Assembly (NCBI GenBank): GCA_026989455.1 | Contig: JALSJH010000105.1 | Coordinates: 1 to 48,689, forward strand | Length of the DNA stretch: 48,689 nt | Direction of reading: 5' to 3' | Origin: Chromatiales bacterium | Lineage (GTDB): Bacteria; Pseudomonadota; Gammaproteobacteria; RBG-16-57-12 | In this document: one piece after another, positions 40,714-48,470 of the stretch | Position numbering within the stretch: position 1 is the first letter of the stretch | Layout of the letters: the number at the start of each line of letters is the position of its first letter | The notes under the pieces: generated by a model | Told to the model about the DNA's origin: nothing | The model's database searches: none | What the model saw: only the letters and a program-made list of their open reading frames with translations | Translations under genes and position numbers: made by a program

Positions 40714-41274
40714 TCACTGATATTGCGCTTTAAATCGTTCAAAGCTCGGAAAACTCACCACGATAGAGGTGTCGGTATATTCGGCAACCCACCCCTCTTG
40801 GTTGGTAAAGAGTCGAATGCATTTGAACTCTGGTGACTCGCCCATATCGAACCAGTGCGGCATCCCTTTGGGGATGTTGATCAGGTCACCCGCTTCGCAC
40901 ATCAAACCAAATACCTGCCCTTTGGTATGAAGATAGAACAGCCCGCCCCCCTCAACAAAAAAACGCACTTCATGCTCGCTATGGGTATGTTCACCCAAAA
41001 ACTGATTACGCAAAGTCACTTTTTCCGGATGATCGGCTCCTAAGCTGATGACATCCACCGACTGTAAGTGGTATCGCTTCATCAGGCGGTTCACCTCGCT
41101 GCGATAAGCGGTGATGACTTGCTCTTGGCTGGCACTCTGCGCTAATGGATGCTCTGTTCGCCACTGTTCAAACAGCACGCCGTACTGCCCCAGTTCAGCG
41201 CTAATTTGCAATGGGTCGTCAATGACCTGCGGTGATAAAGCACCTTGTTCCGGGGATATCGTCAATACGCTCAT
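40714..41274 (-). CDS. mtnD: Acireductone dioxygenase
   Basis: 186 residues from the ATG at 41272-41274, with GGAG 6 nt upstream. An in-frame TTG four codons earlier is less likely. The cupin metal site is complete: His96, His98, Glu102 and His140, in the HTHSEHEVRFFVEGGG and PKGMPHWF motifs, with the same numbering as the Klebsiella enzyme. Depending on the metal, it makes the 2-keto acid precursor of methionine (Fe) or an off-pathway product (Ni). It acts in methionine salvage from methylthioadenosine. No other mtn genes lie in this window. Confidence 0.93.
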   Translation of the reverse strand: MSVLTISPEQGALSPQVIDDPLQISAELGQYGVLFEQWRTEHPLAQSASQEQVITAYRSEVNRLMKRYHLQSVDVISLGADHPEKVTLRNQFLGEHTHSEHEVRFFVEGGGLFYLHTKGQVFGLMCEAGDLINIPKGMPHWFDMGESPEFKCIRLFTNQEGWVAEYTDTSIVVSFPSFERFKAQYQ

Positions 41275-41352
41275 CACGCTCTCCAAAAATCAGTATTGCC
41301 ATTATAACGTCTGAGAAAGCGCGACAGCAAAACAAAAAACCGCATAAAAAAT

Positions 41353-41380
41353 TTGACATCAAACAACAATATCCTAAGAT
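41353..41380 (+). promoter_or_regulatory. Promoter of the TetR-ABC exporter operon
   Basis: A perfect TTGACA (41353-41358) and TAAGAT (41375-41380) are separated by 16 nt. The -10 overlaps the left end of the 24-bp palindrome at 41376-41399, so a regulator bound there would block RNA polymerase. The TetR ATG lies about 33 nt downstream. Confidence 0.75.
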
Positions 41381-41399
41381 AGTAATCGATTACTATCTT
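41376..41399. promoter_or_regulatory. 24-bp perfect palindrome, probable TetR operator
   Basis: The half-site AAGATAGTAATC is followed immediately by its exact reverse complement, with no spacer. It ends 14 nt before the start of the TetR-family gene and covers the -10 element. TetR-family proteins usually bind such inverted repeats as dimers, so autoregulation is the simplest reading. Confidence 0.85.
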
Positions 41400-41413
41400 T
41401 TGGTGGGAGCCTT

Positions 41414-42022
41414 ATGCAGAGCACAAAAAAACATCTGAGCGCCGATCAACGCCGCAGCGTTACCGTTAAGGCGGTGATCGATTTAGCCGCAGAGCACAAC
41501 CCAAGTAAAATCACCACGGCGGCAATTGCCAAGCATATGAATGTCACCCAAGGCGCTCTGTTTCGTCACTTCCCCTGCAAGGAGGCGATTTGGCAGGCGG
41601 TGATGGCGTGGGTGACTGATCATCTGCTAGCTCGGGTGGATAAGGCCGCCGCGAACGCCCCAACACCACTCGCGGCTTTAGAGGCGATGTTCGTCGCGCA
41701 TATCGAGTTTGTCTCCCGCCACCCCGGCGTGCCACGCATGTTGTTTGGTGAGCTACAACATGCCACTGAAAGTGCCCCCAAACAGATGGTTCGCACCCTG
41801 TTGAAAAAGTATGCCCTGCGCTTGGCGGAGTGGATCGAAAAAGGAAAAGCCGCTGGTGAAATTGATCCTACGGTAAATTCTGCCGCCGCTTGCCAACTCT
41901 TCATTGGCGCAATTCAGGGCTTGGTTATGCAGTCACTTATCGCCGGGGAGAGTGGCACCATGCGCGACAAAGCCACCACTATTTTTGCCATATATCGCCG
42001 AGGCATCGAGGCCAAACCATGA
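41414..42022 (+). CDS. TetR/AcrR family transcriptional regulator
   Basis: 202 residues. The N-terminal helix-turn-helix domain is at about 12-62 (SVTVKAVIDLAAEHNPSKITTAAIAKHMNVTQGALFRHFPCKEAIWQAVMAW). A variable C-terminal ligand-binding/dimerisation domain follows. Its stop overlaps the start of the membrane-fusion gene (ATGA), so it is the first gene of the exporter operon and most likely its repressor. The inducer is unknown. The 24-bp palindrome upstream is the expected operator. Confidence 0.92.
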   Translation: MQSTKKHLSADQRRSVTVKAVIDLAAEHNPSKITTAAIAKHMNVTQGALFRHFPCKEAIWQAVMAWVTDHLLARVDKAAANAPTPLAALEAMFVAHIEFVSRHPGVPRMLFGELQHATESAPKQMVRTLLKKYALRLAEWIEKGKAAGEIDPTVNSAAACQLFIGAIQGLVMQSLIAGESGTMRDKATTIFAIYRRGIEAKP

Positions 42023-43212
42023 AAAAACCACTGATAAATATCCGCACCGCCGCCTTAATATTGGTTTTGCTGCCACTACTTTTGGCTTTTGGTTATGTGG
42101 TCACCAACTCTGGGCCATTGGCACCCATACCGGTTACGGTACAAACGGTTGAGGAGCAATCGATCACTCCGGCTCTATTTGGAATCGGCACGGTGGAGGC
42201 ACGCTACCGCTACCGGGTTGGCCCGATCATGACTGGCCGCCTGCTGTCACTCAATCGCGATGTAGGCGATAGCGTAGTGGCGGGAGAGGTGCTGGGCGAG
42301 ATGGACCCGATCGATATGGATGATAAAATCGCCACCAACAACGCCGCAGTAAGACGTGCATCCGCGTCGATAACCGCTGCCGAAGCACGCGTTAACGACC
42401 TGTCTGCACGCACCGAATACTCCGAAGCGCAAGCAAAACGCTACAAACAGCTGGCCATTGAGCGCAATGTCAGCGCCGAAGTTGCGGAGGCAAAAGAGCA
42501 AGAGTATCAGGTGGCTCGAGCCGGACTAGCGGTTTCTCTGGCCACTTTGAATGCCGTTCAACAAGAGCTGGAGATGTTGCACTCAGAGCACCAAGGCTTA
42601 CTACAACAGCGACGCAATCTACTGCTGATTTCTCCCGTGGACGGCATCATTACGGGTCGCCATATTGAGCCAGGCAGTACCGCTATGGCCGGTCAGACGG
42701 TAGTGGAAATCATTGACCCCGAAAGCATCTGGGTTAATGTACGTTTTAATCAACTTCACTCCAATGGTCTGGCAAAAGAGCTGCCTGCCATCATCGTATT
42801 ACGCTCACGCGCCAACCAACCAGCCAGCGGGAAAGTGGCTCGCATCGAACTGTTAGCTGACGCGGTTACGGAAGAGACCTTAGCGAAAGTGGTTTTTGAG
42901 CAGCTACCCAACCCGCTCCCTCCCATCGGTGAATTAGCGGAAGTGACCGTTTCACTGCCTCAACTGGATGCCACTCCCGTGGTACCCAACGCCAGCATCA
43001 AACGACTAAAGGGTCAGACTGGGGTGTGGCGCGTAGCAGGGGATGGCTTGCAATTCACGCCGGTTGAAACCGGCACCTCCGACCTGGAGGGGCAAGTACA
43101 GATTACACAAGGGCTTGCCGCGGGCGACCAGATAGTGGTTTACAGCAAACAGGAGCTCACCACCCGCAGCCGTATCACCGTAGTAGATCAGCTGGTCGGT
43201 AACGGCTCATGA
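42019..43212 (+). CDS. Periplasmic membrane-fusion protein of an ABC exporter (HlyD/RND-like)
   Basis: 397 residues from the ATG overlapping the tetR stop. The open frame extends upstream only within tetR. One N-terminal transmembrane anchor (about 10-32) leads into a lipoyl/barrel-sandwich half (VEARYRYRVGPIMTGRLLSLNRDVGDSVVAGEVLGEMDP, about 60-100), a coiled-coil hairpin (about 105-205), the second lipoyl half (LLISPVDGIITGRHIEPGSTAMAGQTVVEIID) and a C-terminal beta-barrel. It would couple the inner-membrane ABC pump to an outer-membrane channel, which is not encoded here. The stop overlaps the permease start by 4 nt. Confidence 0.88.
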   Translation: MKKPLINIRTAALILVLLPLLLAFGYVVTNSGPLAPIPVTVQTVEEQSITPALFGIGTVEARYRYRVGPIMTGRLLSLNRDVGDSVVAGEVLGEMDPIDMDDKIATNNAAVRRASASITAAEARVNDLSARTEYSEAQAKRYKQLAIERNVSAEVAEAKEQEYQVARAGLAVSLATLNAVQQELEMLHSEHQGLLQQRRNLLLISPVDGIITGRHIEPGSTAMAGQTVVEIIDPESIWVNVRFNQLHSNGLAKELPAIIVLRSRANQPASGKVARIELLADAVTEETLAKVVFEQLPNPLPPIGELAEVTVSLPQLDATPVVPNASIKRLKGQTGVWRVAGDGLQFTPVETGTSDLEGQVQITQGLAAGDQIVVYSKQELTTRSRITVVDQLVGNGS

Positions 43213-44393
43213 TCAGTCTGGCCGCCCGCGATGTGTTGCACACTTGGGGGAAGTTTGTCTTCACCGGGGTGGGGTTAGGCCTGTTGATAGGCGTTACACT
43301 CACCATGGCGGGTGTCTACCGCGGCATGGTAGATGATGCCAAGGTGCTGCTAAACAACAGCGGTGCCGATATGTGGGTAGTACAAAAAAACACCCTCGGC
43401 CCCTACGCCGAACCCTCCAGCGTGCATGATGACATCTATCGCAGCATTTTAGCGGTGCCGGGTGTCGACCGTGCCGCCAATGTCACCTATCTCACCATGC
43501 AGGTACGCCAAGGTGAGCATGATGTAAGAGCGATGGTAGTGGGCATCATACCCAATAGCCCCGGTGAACCCAGCCACCTGCTGGCCGGGCGGCAAATTAC
43601 CCGCAGCCATTACGAAGCGGTCGTGGATATTGCCACCGGCTTTAAACTGGGGCAGACCATTCGCATCCGCCGCCATAACTATACCGTTGTTGGCCTGACC
43701 CGGCGCATGGTCTCCTCTGGAGGTGACCCCATGGTATTCATCCCCCTCAGGGATGCACAGGAAGCACAATTTCTGAAAGATAACGACGCAATCATTAATG
43801 AGCGCAACCGCACCGCAGCCAACCCGGCTTTCAGCCACCCCGAGGTGCTGGATGCCGTCATCAACTCACAAAGCAGCAACCCTTTTGTTAACGCAGTACT
43901 GGTGCAGATAAAGCCCGGATTCAGCGCAGAAAAAGTGGCCGAGCCCATTCAGCGCTGGCAACGGCTGCAAGTCTATACCCGCGATCAAATGGAAGAGATT
44001 CTGGTTGCCAAGCTCATTGCCACTTCGTCCAAGCAGATCGCCATGTTCCTGGTTATCCTTGCCATTGTCAGCGCCGCCATTGTTGCCTTCATCATCTATA
44101 CCCTGACTATGGGTAAGATACGAGAGATTGCCGTACTCAAACTAATCGGCACTCGCAACCGCACCATCGCGGGCATGATCATGCAGCAAGCAATTGGCTT
44201 AGGCGTAATCGGCTTTGTAGTTGGCAAAGTTTCTGCCACCCTGTGGGCACCGATGTTCCCCAAGTATGTACTCCTAGAGCCAGGAGATGCCCTGCGAGGA
44301 TTTATTGCGATTGTCATTATCTGCATTCTGGCCAGCCTACTGGCCATCCGCGCCGCCCTCAAGGTTGACCCGGCTGAAGCGATTGGAGGCTAA
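43209..44393 (+). CDS. ABC transporter permease, FtsX/DevC-like
   Basis: 394 residues with the MacB/FtsX topology. It has one N-terminal transmembrane segment (about 15-37), then a large periplasmic domain (about 40-270). Three C-terminal transmembrane segments follow (about 276-300, 322-346, 364-384). The TLTMGKIREIAVLKLIGTRNRTIAGMIMQQ block is the family coupling region and the protein ends AALKVDPAEAIGG. It probably works as a homodimer with the ATPase below. The ATPase start is 1 nt after its stop. The closest architectural match I recall is DevC of glycolipid/lipid-type exporters. Confidence 0.88.
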   Translation: MISLAARDVLHTWGKFVFTGVGLGLLIGVTLTMAGVYRGMVDDAKVLLNNSGADMWVVQKNTLGPYAEPSSVHDDIYRSILAVPGVDRAANVTYLTMQVRQGEHDVRAMVVGIIPNSPGEPSHLLAGRQITRSHYEAVVDIATGFKLGQTIRIRRHNYTVVGLTRRMVSSGGDPMVFIPLRDAQEAQFLKDNDAIINERNRTAANPAFSHPEVLDAVINSQSSNPFVNAVLVQIKPGFSAEKVAEPIQRWQRLQVYTRDQMEEILVAKLIATSSKQIAMFLVILAIVSAAIVAFIIYTLTMGKIREIAVLKLIGTRNRTIAGMIMQQAIGLGVIGFVVGKVSATLWAPMFPKYVLLEPGDALRGFIAIVIICILASLLAIRAALKVDPAEAIGG

Positions 44394-44394
44394 T

Positions 44395-45108
44395 ATGGAA
44401 GAGAGTAAAGGTATTCTTATTGAAGGAATGCGCAAACGCTATGGTGAGGGAGATACCGCCGTTGATGCCCTCAAAGCGGTCAATATGCACGTCACACCAG
44501 GTGAAGTGGTTGGGCTGATTGGCCCATCAGGCTCCGGCAAGAGCACGCTACTCAAATGCTTGGGAGCTGTCATCGAACCGACCGCAGGCCGAATGACCTT
44601 GGGAAATAAGGTGATATATGACAACGGCTGGCAGATCAAAGACCTACGCGCCCTACGCCGTGACAATATCGGCTTTGTATTCCAAGCACCCTACCTGATC
44701 CCATTCCTCGATGTCACCGACAATGTCGCCCTACTCCCGATGCTGGCAGGCCACTCCAACGCCGAATCACGCAAACGGGCAGTAGCGTTACTGGAGGCAC
44801 TGGATGTCGCACACCGTGCCAAAGCGATGCCCTCACAGCTCTCAGGCGGAGAGCAACAGCGTGTCGCCATAGCCCGTGCGTTGGTCAACCAGCCGCCGGT
44901 TATTCTCGCCGACGAACCCACCGCCCCACTAGACAGCGAACGAGCCCTCTCGGTGATTCGCATCCTCAACCAGATGGCCCAGCAATATCAAACCGCCGTT
45001 ATTGTCGTCACCCACGATGAGAAAATCATCCCAACCTTCAAACGGATCTATCACATCCGTGATGGTGGCACCCATGAGGAGGCGGGTGAGGGACAGGCGT
45101 TAGGGTGA
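44395..45108 (+). CDS. ABC transporter ATP-binding protein, LolD/DevA-like
   Basis: 237 residues from the ATG at 44395. It has Walker A GPSGSGKST (43-51), Q-loop Gln97, signature LSGGEQQR (149-156), Walker B VILADE (169-174) and switch His207. The D-loop reads APLDSE where SALDSE is usual, a Ser-Ala to Ala-Pro change next to the conserved Leu-Asp. The pair with the MacB-type permease suggests lipid, lipopeptide or toxic-compound export rather than import. It is the last gene of the operon. A terminator lies about 315 nt downstream. Confidence 0.93.
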   Translation: MEESKGILIEGMRKRYGEGDTAVDALKAVNMHVTPGEVVGLIGPSGSGKSTLLKCLGAVIEPTAGRMTLGNKVIYDNGWQIKDLRALRRDNIGFVFQAPYLIPFLDVTDNVALLPMLAGHSNAESRKRAVALLEALDVAHRAKAMPSQLSGGEQQRVAIARALVNQPPVILADEPTAPLDSERALSVIRILNQMAQQYQTAVIVVTHDEKIIPTFKRIYHIRDGGTHEEAGEGQALG

Positions 45109-45251
45109 AATATCATACCGCCAAAGCTGAATAAGCTCACAACAGCTAGAAACATTGAAAACGCGCGCTGCAGAAGAGCTGTAAAGCGGTGGCTGAAAAA
45201 GCACCCGGCTGCTTGAGAGTGCGTGATTACGCTAAAGCCCACTGTCGAATC

Positions 45252-45386
45252 TCAAGCTATCTCTAGGCGATGGTCAATATAGGCTTCAATCCGCTCACGA
45301 CTATTCCAATGGCATTGACTGAAAATGCTGATGGGGTTGAGTAGGCAAACAACGGTTGCTAACCTTACCCTTGTTGAACCATGCAT
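45252..45386 (-). other. Possible 44-codon minus-strand ORF (uncertain)
   Basis: An ATG at 45384-45386 opens 44 codons ending at TGA (45252-45254). The C-terminal part (ECHWNSRERIEAYIDH-like, here QCHWNSRERIEAYIDHRLEIA in two parts) has protein-like composition. Its N-terminus lies inside the palindrome at 45381-45396, and no clear ribosome-binding site precedes it. It may be a fragment of a degraded gene or a chance ORF. No family was recognised. Confidence 0.2.
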
Positions 45387-45459
45387 AATTATGCATTGTG
45401 TCCCCCCAAAATTTCACAATTGGCTCCACCAGAGACGGTGGGGCTTTTTTGTTGAACCA
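45371..45459. repeat. 11-bp direct repeats flanking a palindrome and a hairpin
   Basis: TTGTTGAACCA occurs at 45371-45381 and 45449-45459. Between the copies lie the 16-bp perfect palindrome ATGCATAATTATGCAT (45381-45396), a run of six C, and the terminator at 45423-45450. The arrangement could be a small mobile unit with target-site-like duplications, or a short transcription unit. Nothing proves either. Confidence 0.45.
45423..45450 (+). terminator. Rho-independent terminator in the ABC-phytase intergenic region
   Basis: GCTCCACC and GGTGGGGC form an 8-bp stem (one G-T pair) with the loop AGAGAC, followed by six T residues on the + strand. It lies about 315 nt past the ABC ATPase stop. It could end that operon or terminate a short independent RNA starting in the palindrome region. 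Confidence 0.85.
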
Positions 45460-45595
45460 ACTGAGCAAGTCAGAATGTATAAGTGATGCTGCACTCGTTC
45501 CACAGTGTCATCAGATAGATATATGTTCGACATTTCACGGTCATAATCGTCGTTAACAATAGGTATGATTCAACATTCACAGTGAGATGTAAGAG

Positions 45596-47896
45596 ATGCC
45601 TATTGATAGTAGATTCAAAAAGAGTGCGATTGCGTTAGCAATGGTTGCCGTAACTGCGTCAATGAGCGCATGCAACAGTTCTGACTCGCCAGTTACTTCA
45701 GAAGAGCAGCACTTTAATCGTGTTAGCAGCTTTCCGGTTTATCTAAACGGTGATGTCGCTGATAAGACGGTGGTTGAGATTGTTGCCGCTGCAGATGGGG
45801 GTAACACTCTGATCTATAGCGATGGCAAGATGGACAAGGTCGGCTTTGTTGATATCACCAATATTGCATCGCCTGTGGCCGCAGGTAGCGTAGATGTGGG
45901 GGGCGAACCGACCTCGGTCGCTGTTATCAACAACTATGCTCTTGTGGCAGTTAATACCTCTTTAGATTTCATCAATACCAGCGGCAACTTGGTGGTGATT
46001 GATGTCACCACAAAAACTGTTATTGAGACGATTGCCTTAGCAGGCCAGCCGGACGCTGTCGCTATATCACCCGATGGCCAGTACGCTGCGGTGGTGATCG
46101 AAAACGAGCGTGATGAAAATCTCGGCCTAGGCACTCCTCCACAAGCCCCGGTGGGCTTACTGCAAATTGTTAATCTCACCGGCACTCCCGCTGACTGGAG
46201 AGTTAGTCAGGTCAATTTGACAGGGCTTGCTGATCTCTATACGACTGACCCTGAGCCAGAGTATGTGGATATCAACGAAGATAATATTGCCGTTGTTACC
46301 CTGCAAGAGAATAACCATATCGTTCTAGTTGATCTGAGTGATGGCAGTATCGTTAAACATTTCAGTGCGGGTCAGGTAGATCTGAATAACATTGATATAA
46401 ACAAGGATAGCTTGATCACCCCAACTGAAAACTTGTCGGCTGTTTTGCGCGAACCCGACGGGGTGAGCTGGATGGGCAACAATCACTTTTCCACCGCAAA
46501 TGAAGGTGATTTAAGTGGCGGCAGCCGTGGTTTTACCATCTTCAATCGCGACGGAAATGTGGTCTATGAATCAGCTGAATCGCTTGAACATATCATTACT
46601 CGCCATGGCCATTTTCCCGATAAACGTGCTGGAAAAAAGGGCAATGAGCCAGAGAATGTTGAGTATGCTGTTTACGGTGGAAAGGAGTATCTGTTTGTTG
46701 GCTCCGAGCGTTCCAGTGTGGTGCTGGTTTATCGTATCAGCAATGATGCTGACCCTGAATTTATCCAGCTGTTGCCTTCGTCCGTAAAGCCAGAGGGTCT
46801 GTTAGCGATTCCCGAGCGTAACTTGTTCGTTGCTGCGGGTGAAAAGGATAGTCGCATCGACAAGATTCGTTCAGCACTGACGATCTATCAACTGCAACAG
46901 AGCGGTGCCAACTACCCCACCATTGTTTCTAACAATGACGACAATAATTTACCTGTTGGTTGGGGGGCGCTTTCTGGCCTGAGTATGGATTTACAAAACG
47001 ACAACATTGCCTACACGGTTGCCGATAGCTTCTATGATTCGAGTCGAATTTTTGCGATTGATATTGCAAAAATGCCAGCACAAATCACCCGTGAGATCAT
47101 CTTGAAAGATAGCAGTGGTGCGCTTGCATCTGTGGATGCCAGCCTGGTAAATGGTGACACCGAAATGACCGTTAACCTTGACCTAGAAGGCATCACCACC
47201 TCAGCTAATGGTGGGTTTTGGTTAGCTTCTGAGGGCAAGGGCACCTTCGGTGATACCGCTAAACCCTTCGAGTTCGAGAATATGCTACTGCGTATCTCTT
47301 CAACCGGTATTATCGAGCAGGTCGTTACCCTGCCAACAGAGACGGCAAATCGCCAATTACGCTTTGGTTTTGAAGGGGTGACAGCGGTCATGAATGGCGC
47401 AACTGAAATGCTCTATGTCGCCTTTCAGCGCACCTGGCGTGGCGATACTGCTGACCATGTTCGCATCGGCCAGTACAACACCGCCACGGGTGATTGGAAA
47501 TTCTTCTACTACGCGCTGGATGCGGTTGAGTCTGTCTATGGTGGTTGGAGCGGCCTTTCTGATATCACATCACTTGGCAACGATGAATTTATGGTGATTG
47601 AACGTGACAACCAGGGTGGGCCTGATGCCGCCATCAAGCGACTCTATAAATTCTCCATCGCGGGTGTGACTCCGTTAACCGATAACGGTAGTGATACCGT
47701 TGCTTATCCAGTGCTCACTAAAACACAGGTCGATGACCTTATGGATGATTTGACTGCAACGGGAGGCCTAATTCTGGAAAAAGTTGAAGGGCTTGCGGTT
47801 ACCGCTGATGGCACTGTGTTAGTGATCAACGATAACGATGGTGTTGATGACTCCAATGGTGAAACTCAACTGCTGCGTTTAAAGGGGTTGCTGTAA
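45596..47896 (+). CDS. Phytase-like / esterase-like beta-propeller lipoprotein
   Basis: 766 residues. A signal peptide (RFKKSAIALAMVAVTASMSA) ends in a lipobox-like MSAC, with Cys26 the likely lipidated residue. It has Met at -3 where Leu is usual. Residues about 60-420 hold WD-like propeller repeats with alternating VAISPDGQYAAVV and VDINEDNIAVVTL-type strands. Residues about 430-766 match the esterase-like activity of phytase family (FGFEGVTAVM, WSGLSDITSLGNDEFMVIERDNQGGPDAAIKRLYKFSI, KVEGLAVTADGTVLVINDND). It could hydrolyse organic phosphates or esters at the cell surface. The Asp-rich DNDGVDDSNGE loop could bind Ca2+. It appears monocistronic, with no terminator found after it. Confidence 0.8.
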   Translation: MPIDSRFKKSAIALAMVAVTASMSACNSSDSPVTSEEQHFNRVSSFPVYLNGDVADKTVVEIVAAADGGNTLIYSDGKMDKVGFVDITNIASPVAAGSVDVGGEPTSVAVINNYALVAVNTSLDFINTSGNLVVIDVTTKTVIETIALAGQPDAVAISPDGQYAAVVIENERDENLGLGTPPQAPVGLLQIVNLTGTPADWRVSQVNLTGLADLYTTDPEPEYVDINEDNIAVVTLQENNHIVLVDLSDGSIVKHFSAGQVDLNNIDINKDSLITPTENLSAVLREPDGVSWMGNNHFSTANEGDLSGGSRGFTIFNRDGNVVYESAESLEHIITRHGHFPDKRAGKKGNEPENVEYAVYGGKEYLFVGSERSSVVLVYRISNDADPEFIQLLPSSVKPEGLLAIPERNLFVAAGEKDSRIDKIRSALTIYQLQQSGANYPTIVSNNDDNNLPVGWGALSGLSMDLQNDNIAYTVADSFYDSSRIFAIDIAKMPAQITREIILKDSSGALASVDASLVNGDTEMTVNLDLEGITTSANGGFWLASEGKGTFGDTAKPFEFENMLLRISSTGIIEQVVTLPTETANRQLRFGFEGVTAVMNGATEMLYVAFQRTWRGDTADHVRIGQYNTATGDWKFFYYALDAVESVYGGWSGLSDITSLGNDEFMVIERDNQGGPDAAIKRLYKFSIAGVTPLTDNGSDTVAYPVLTKTQVDDLMDDLTATGGLILEKVEGLAVTADGTVLVINDNDGVDDSNGETQLLRLKGLL

Positions 47897-48045
47897 AAAG
47901 CGCATAGCGTATTACTTGGATCCGGACTCTCATTAGCCTTACAGTCAACCTAACCACCTACTGAAGTAAGTAGCCAGGCTCTACGCACTGTAAGTGCTGC
48001 TCAGGCTAATGCCAGTGACAGATCAGCAGCTCAATTTCTGCTTAA
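47897..48045. other. Intergenic stretch without recognised genes
   Basis: The 149 nt after the phytase-like stop hold two short stem-loops (CTACT/AGTAG and GCACT/AGTGC with a GTA loop, 47985-47997). No terminator, promoter or ORF was seen. With the MITE and tnpA remnant it makes up a gene-poor end to the window. Confidence 0.5.
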
Positions 48046-48203
48046 GGAAGCTCTGATTAAGTCTGGATGAATTTAGGCTGAGAGAAAGTTATTCTCATTT
48101 GCTCCGAAATGCGCAGCAATAGTTGTTCTATGGGTGCAGTTTTCGGAGCAAATGAGGGTGATTTCAGCCAGCATAAAACATTCATGACTTAATCAGAGGT
48201 TCC
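48046..48203. mobile_element. MITE-like element with about 63-bp terminal inverted repeats
   Basis: The left end begins GGAAGCTCTGATTAAGTC and the right end, read in reverse complement, begins GGAACCTCTGATTAAGTC. The similarity continues imperfectly inward and becomes exact again at TCATTTGCTCCGAAA in both arms, leaving a unique core of about 30 bp. The 158 bp encode nothing. The ends resemble those of DDE-type insertion sequences, perhaps IS5-like, but no family was confirmed. No clear target-site duplication is visible. Confidence 0.75.
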
Positions 48204-48411
48204 CTGAGGGGGAATCGATACAAGAACATGATCTTTAGCGACCACTCCAGATAATATATTTCACTCCAAGATCTGAGCAGATTTGACGACTCAGATCGCG
48301 CAACCGACTGCCTACACCCCCTACCAATACTTTTTTACGATACTTCGTACACCACACCATGTGGATATGGAGCTGAAATACCGAGTGACTTCCTCTTCTA
48401 TACTCTTTCAT
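48204..48411 (-). pseudogene. Truncated, frameshifted IS200/IS605-type transposase tnpA
   Basis: From the ATG at 48409-48411 the frame reads MKEYRRGSHSVFQLHIHMVW then CTKYRKKVLVGGV, ending at TAA (48235-48237). The HIH is the HUH nuclease motif of TnpA, and the surrounding sequence fits the family. A one-base shift near 48245 restores the expected continuation GVVAKDHVLVSIPPQ. The catalytic Tyr region is missing: homology stops exactly at the MITE border, so the MITE probably interrupted or truncated it. Confidence 0.8.
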
Positions 48412-48444
48412 ACTTATGATGGTAACGACTCATGCTAAAAGCTG

Positions 48445-48470
48445 CCAGCTGAAGCTGGGGGTTTTAACCC
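48445..48470. other. Subterminal hairpins of the IS200/IS605 remnant
   Basis: CCAGC-TGAA-GCTGG (48445-48458) is a perfect stem-loop, followed by GGGTT-TT-AACCC (48459-48470). They lie about 35-60 nt upstream of the tnpA start, where IS200/IS605 elements carry the left-end hairpin recognised by the transposase. This supports a true element end at this position. Confidence 0.6.

Noticed and set aside
45109-45250. Remnant of an IS630-like transposase on the + strand
   Set aside because: Short phrases such as VKRWLKKHP are suggestive, but they are only about a dozen residues and are framed by stops.
45481-45595. Pho box upstream of the phytase-like gene
   Set aside because: One TGTCAT occurs, but the second half-site at the correct 11-nt spacing is absent.
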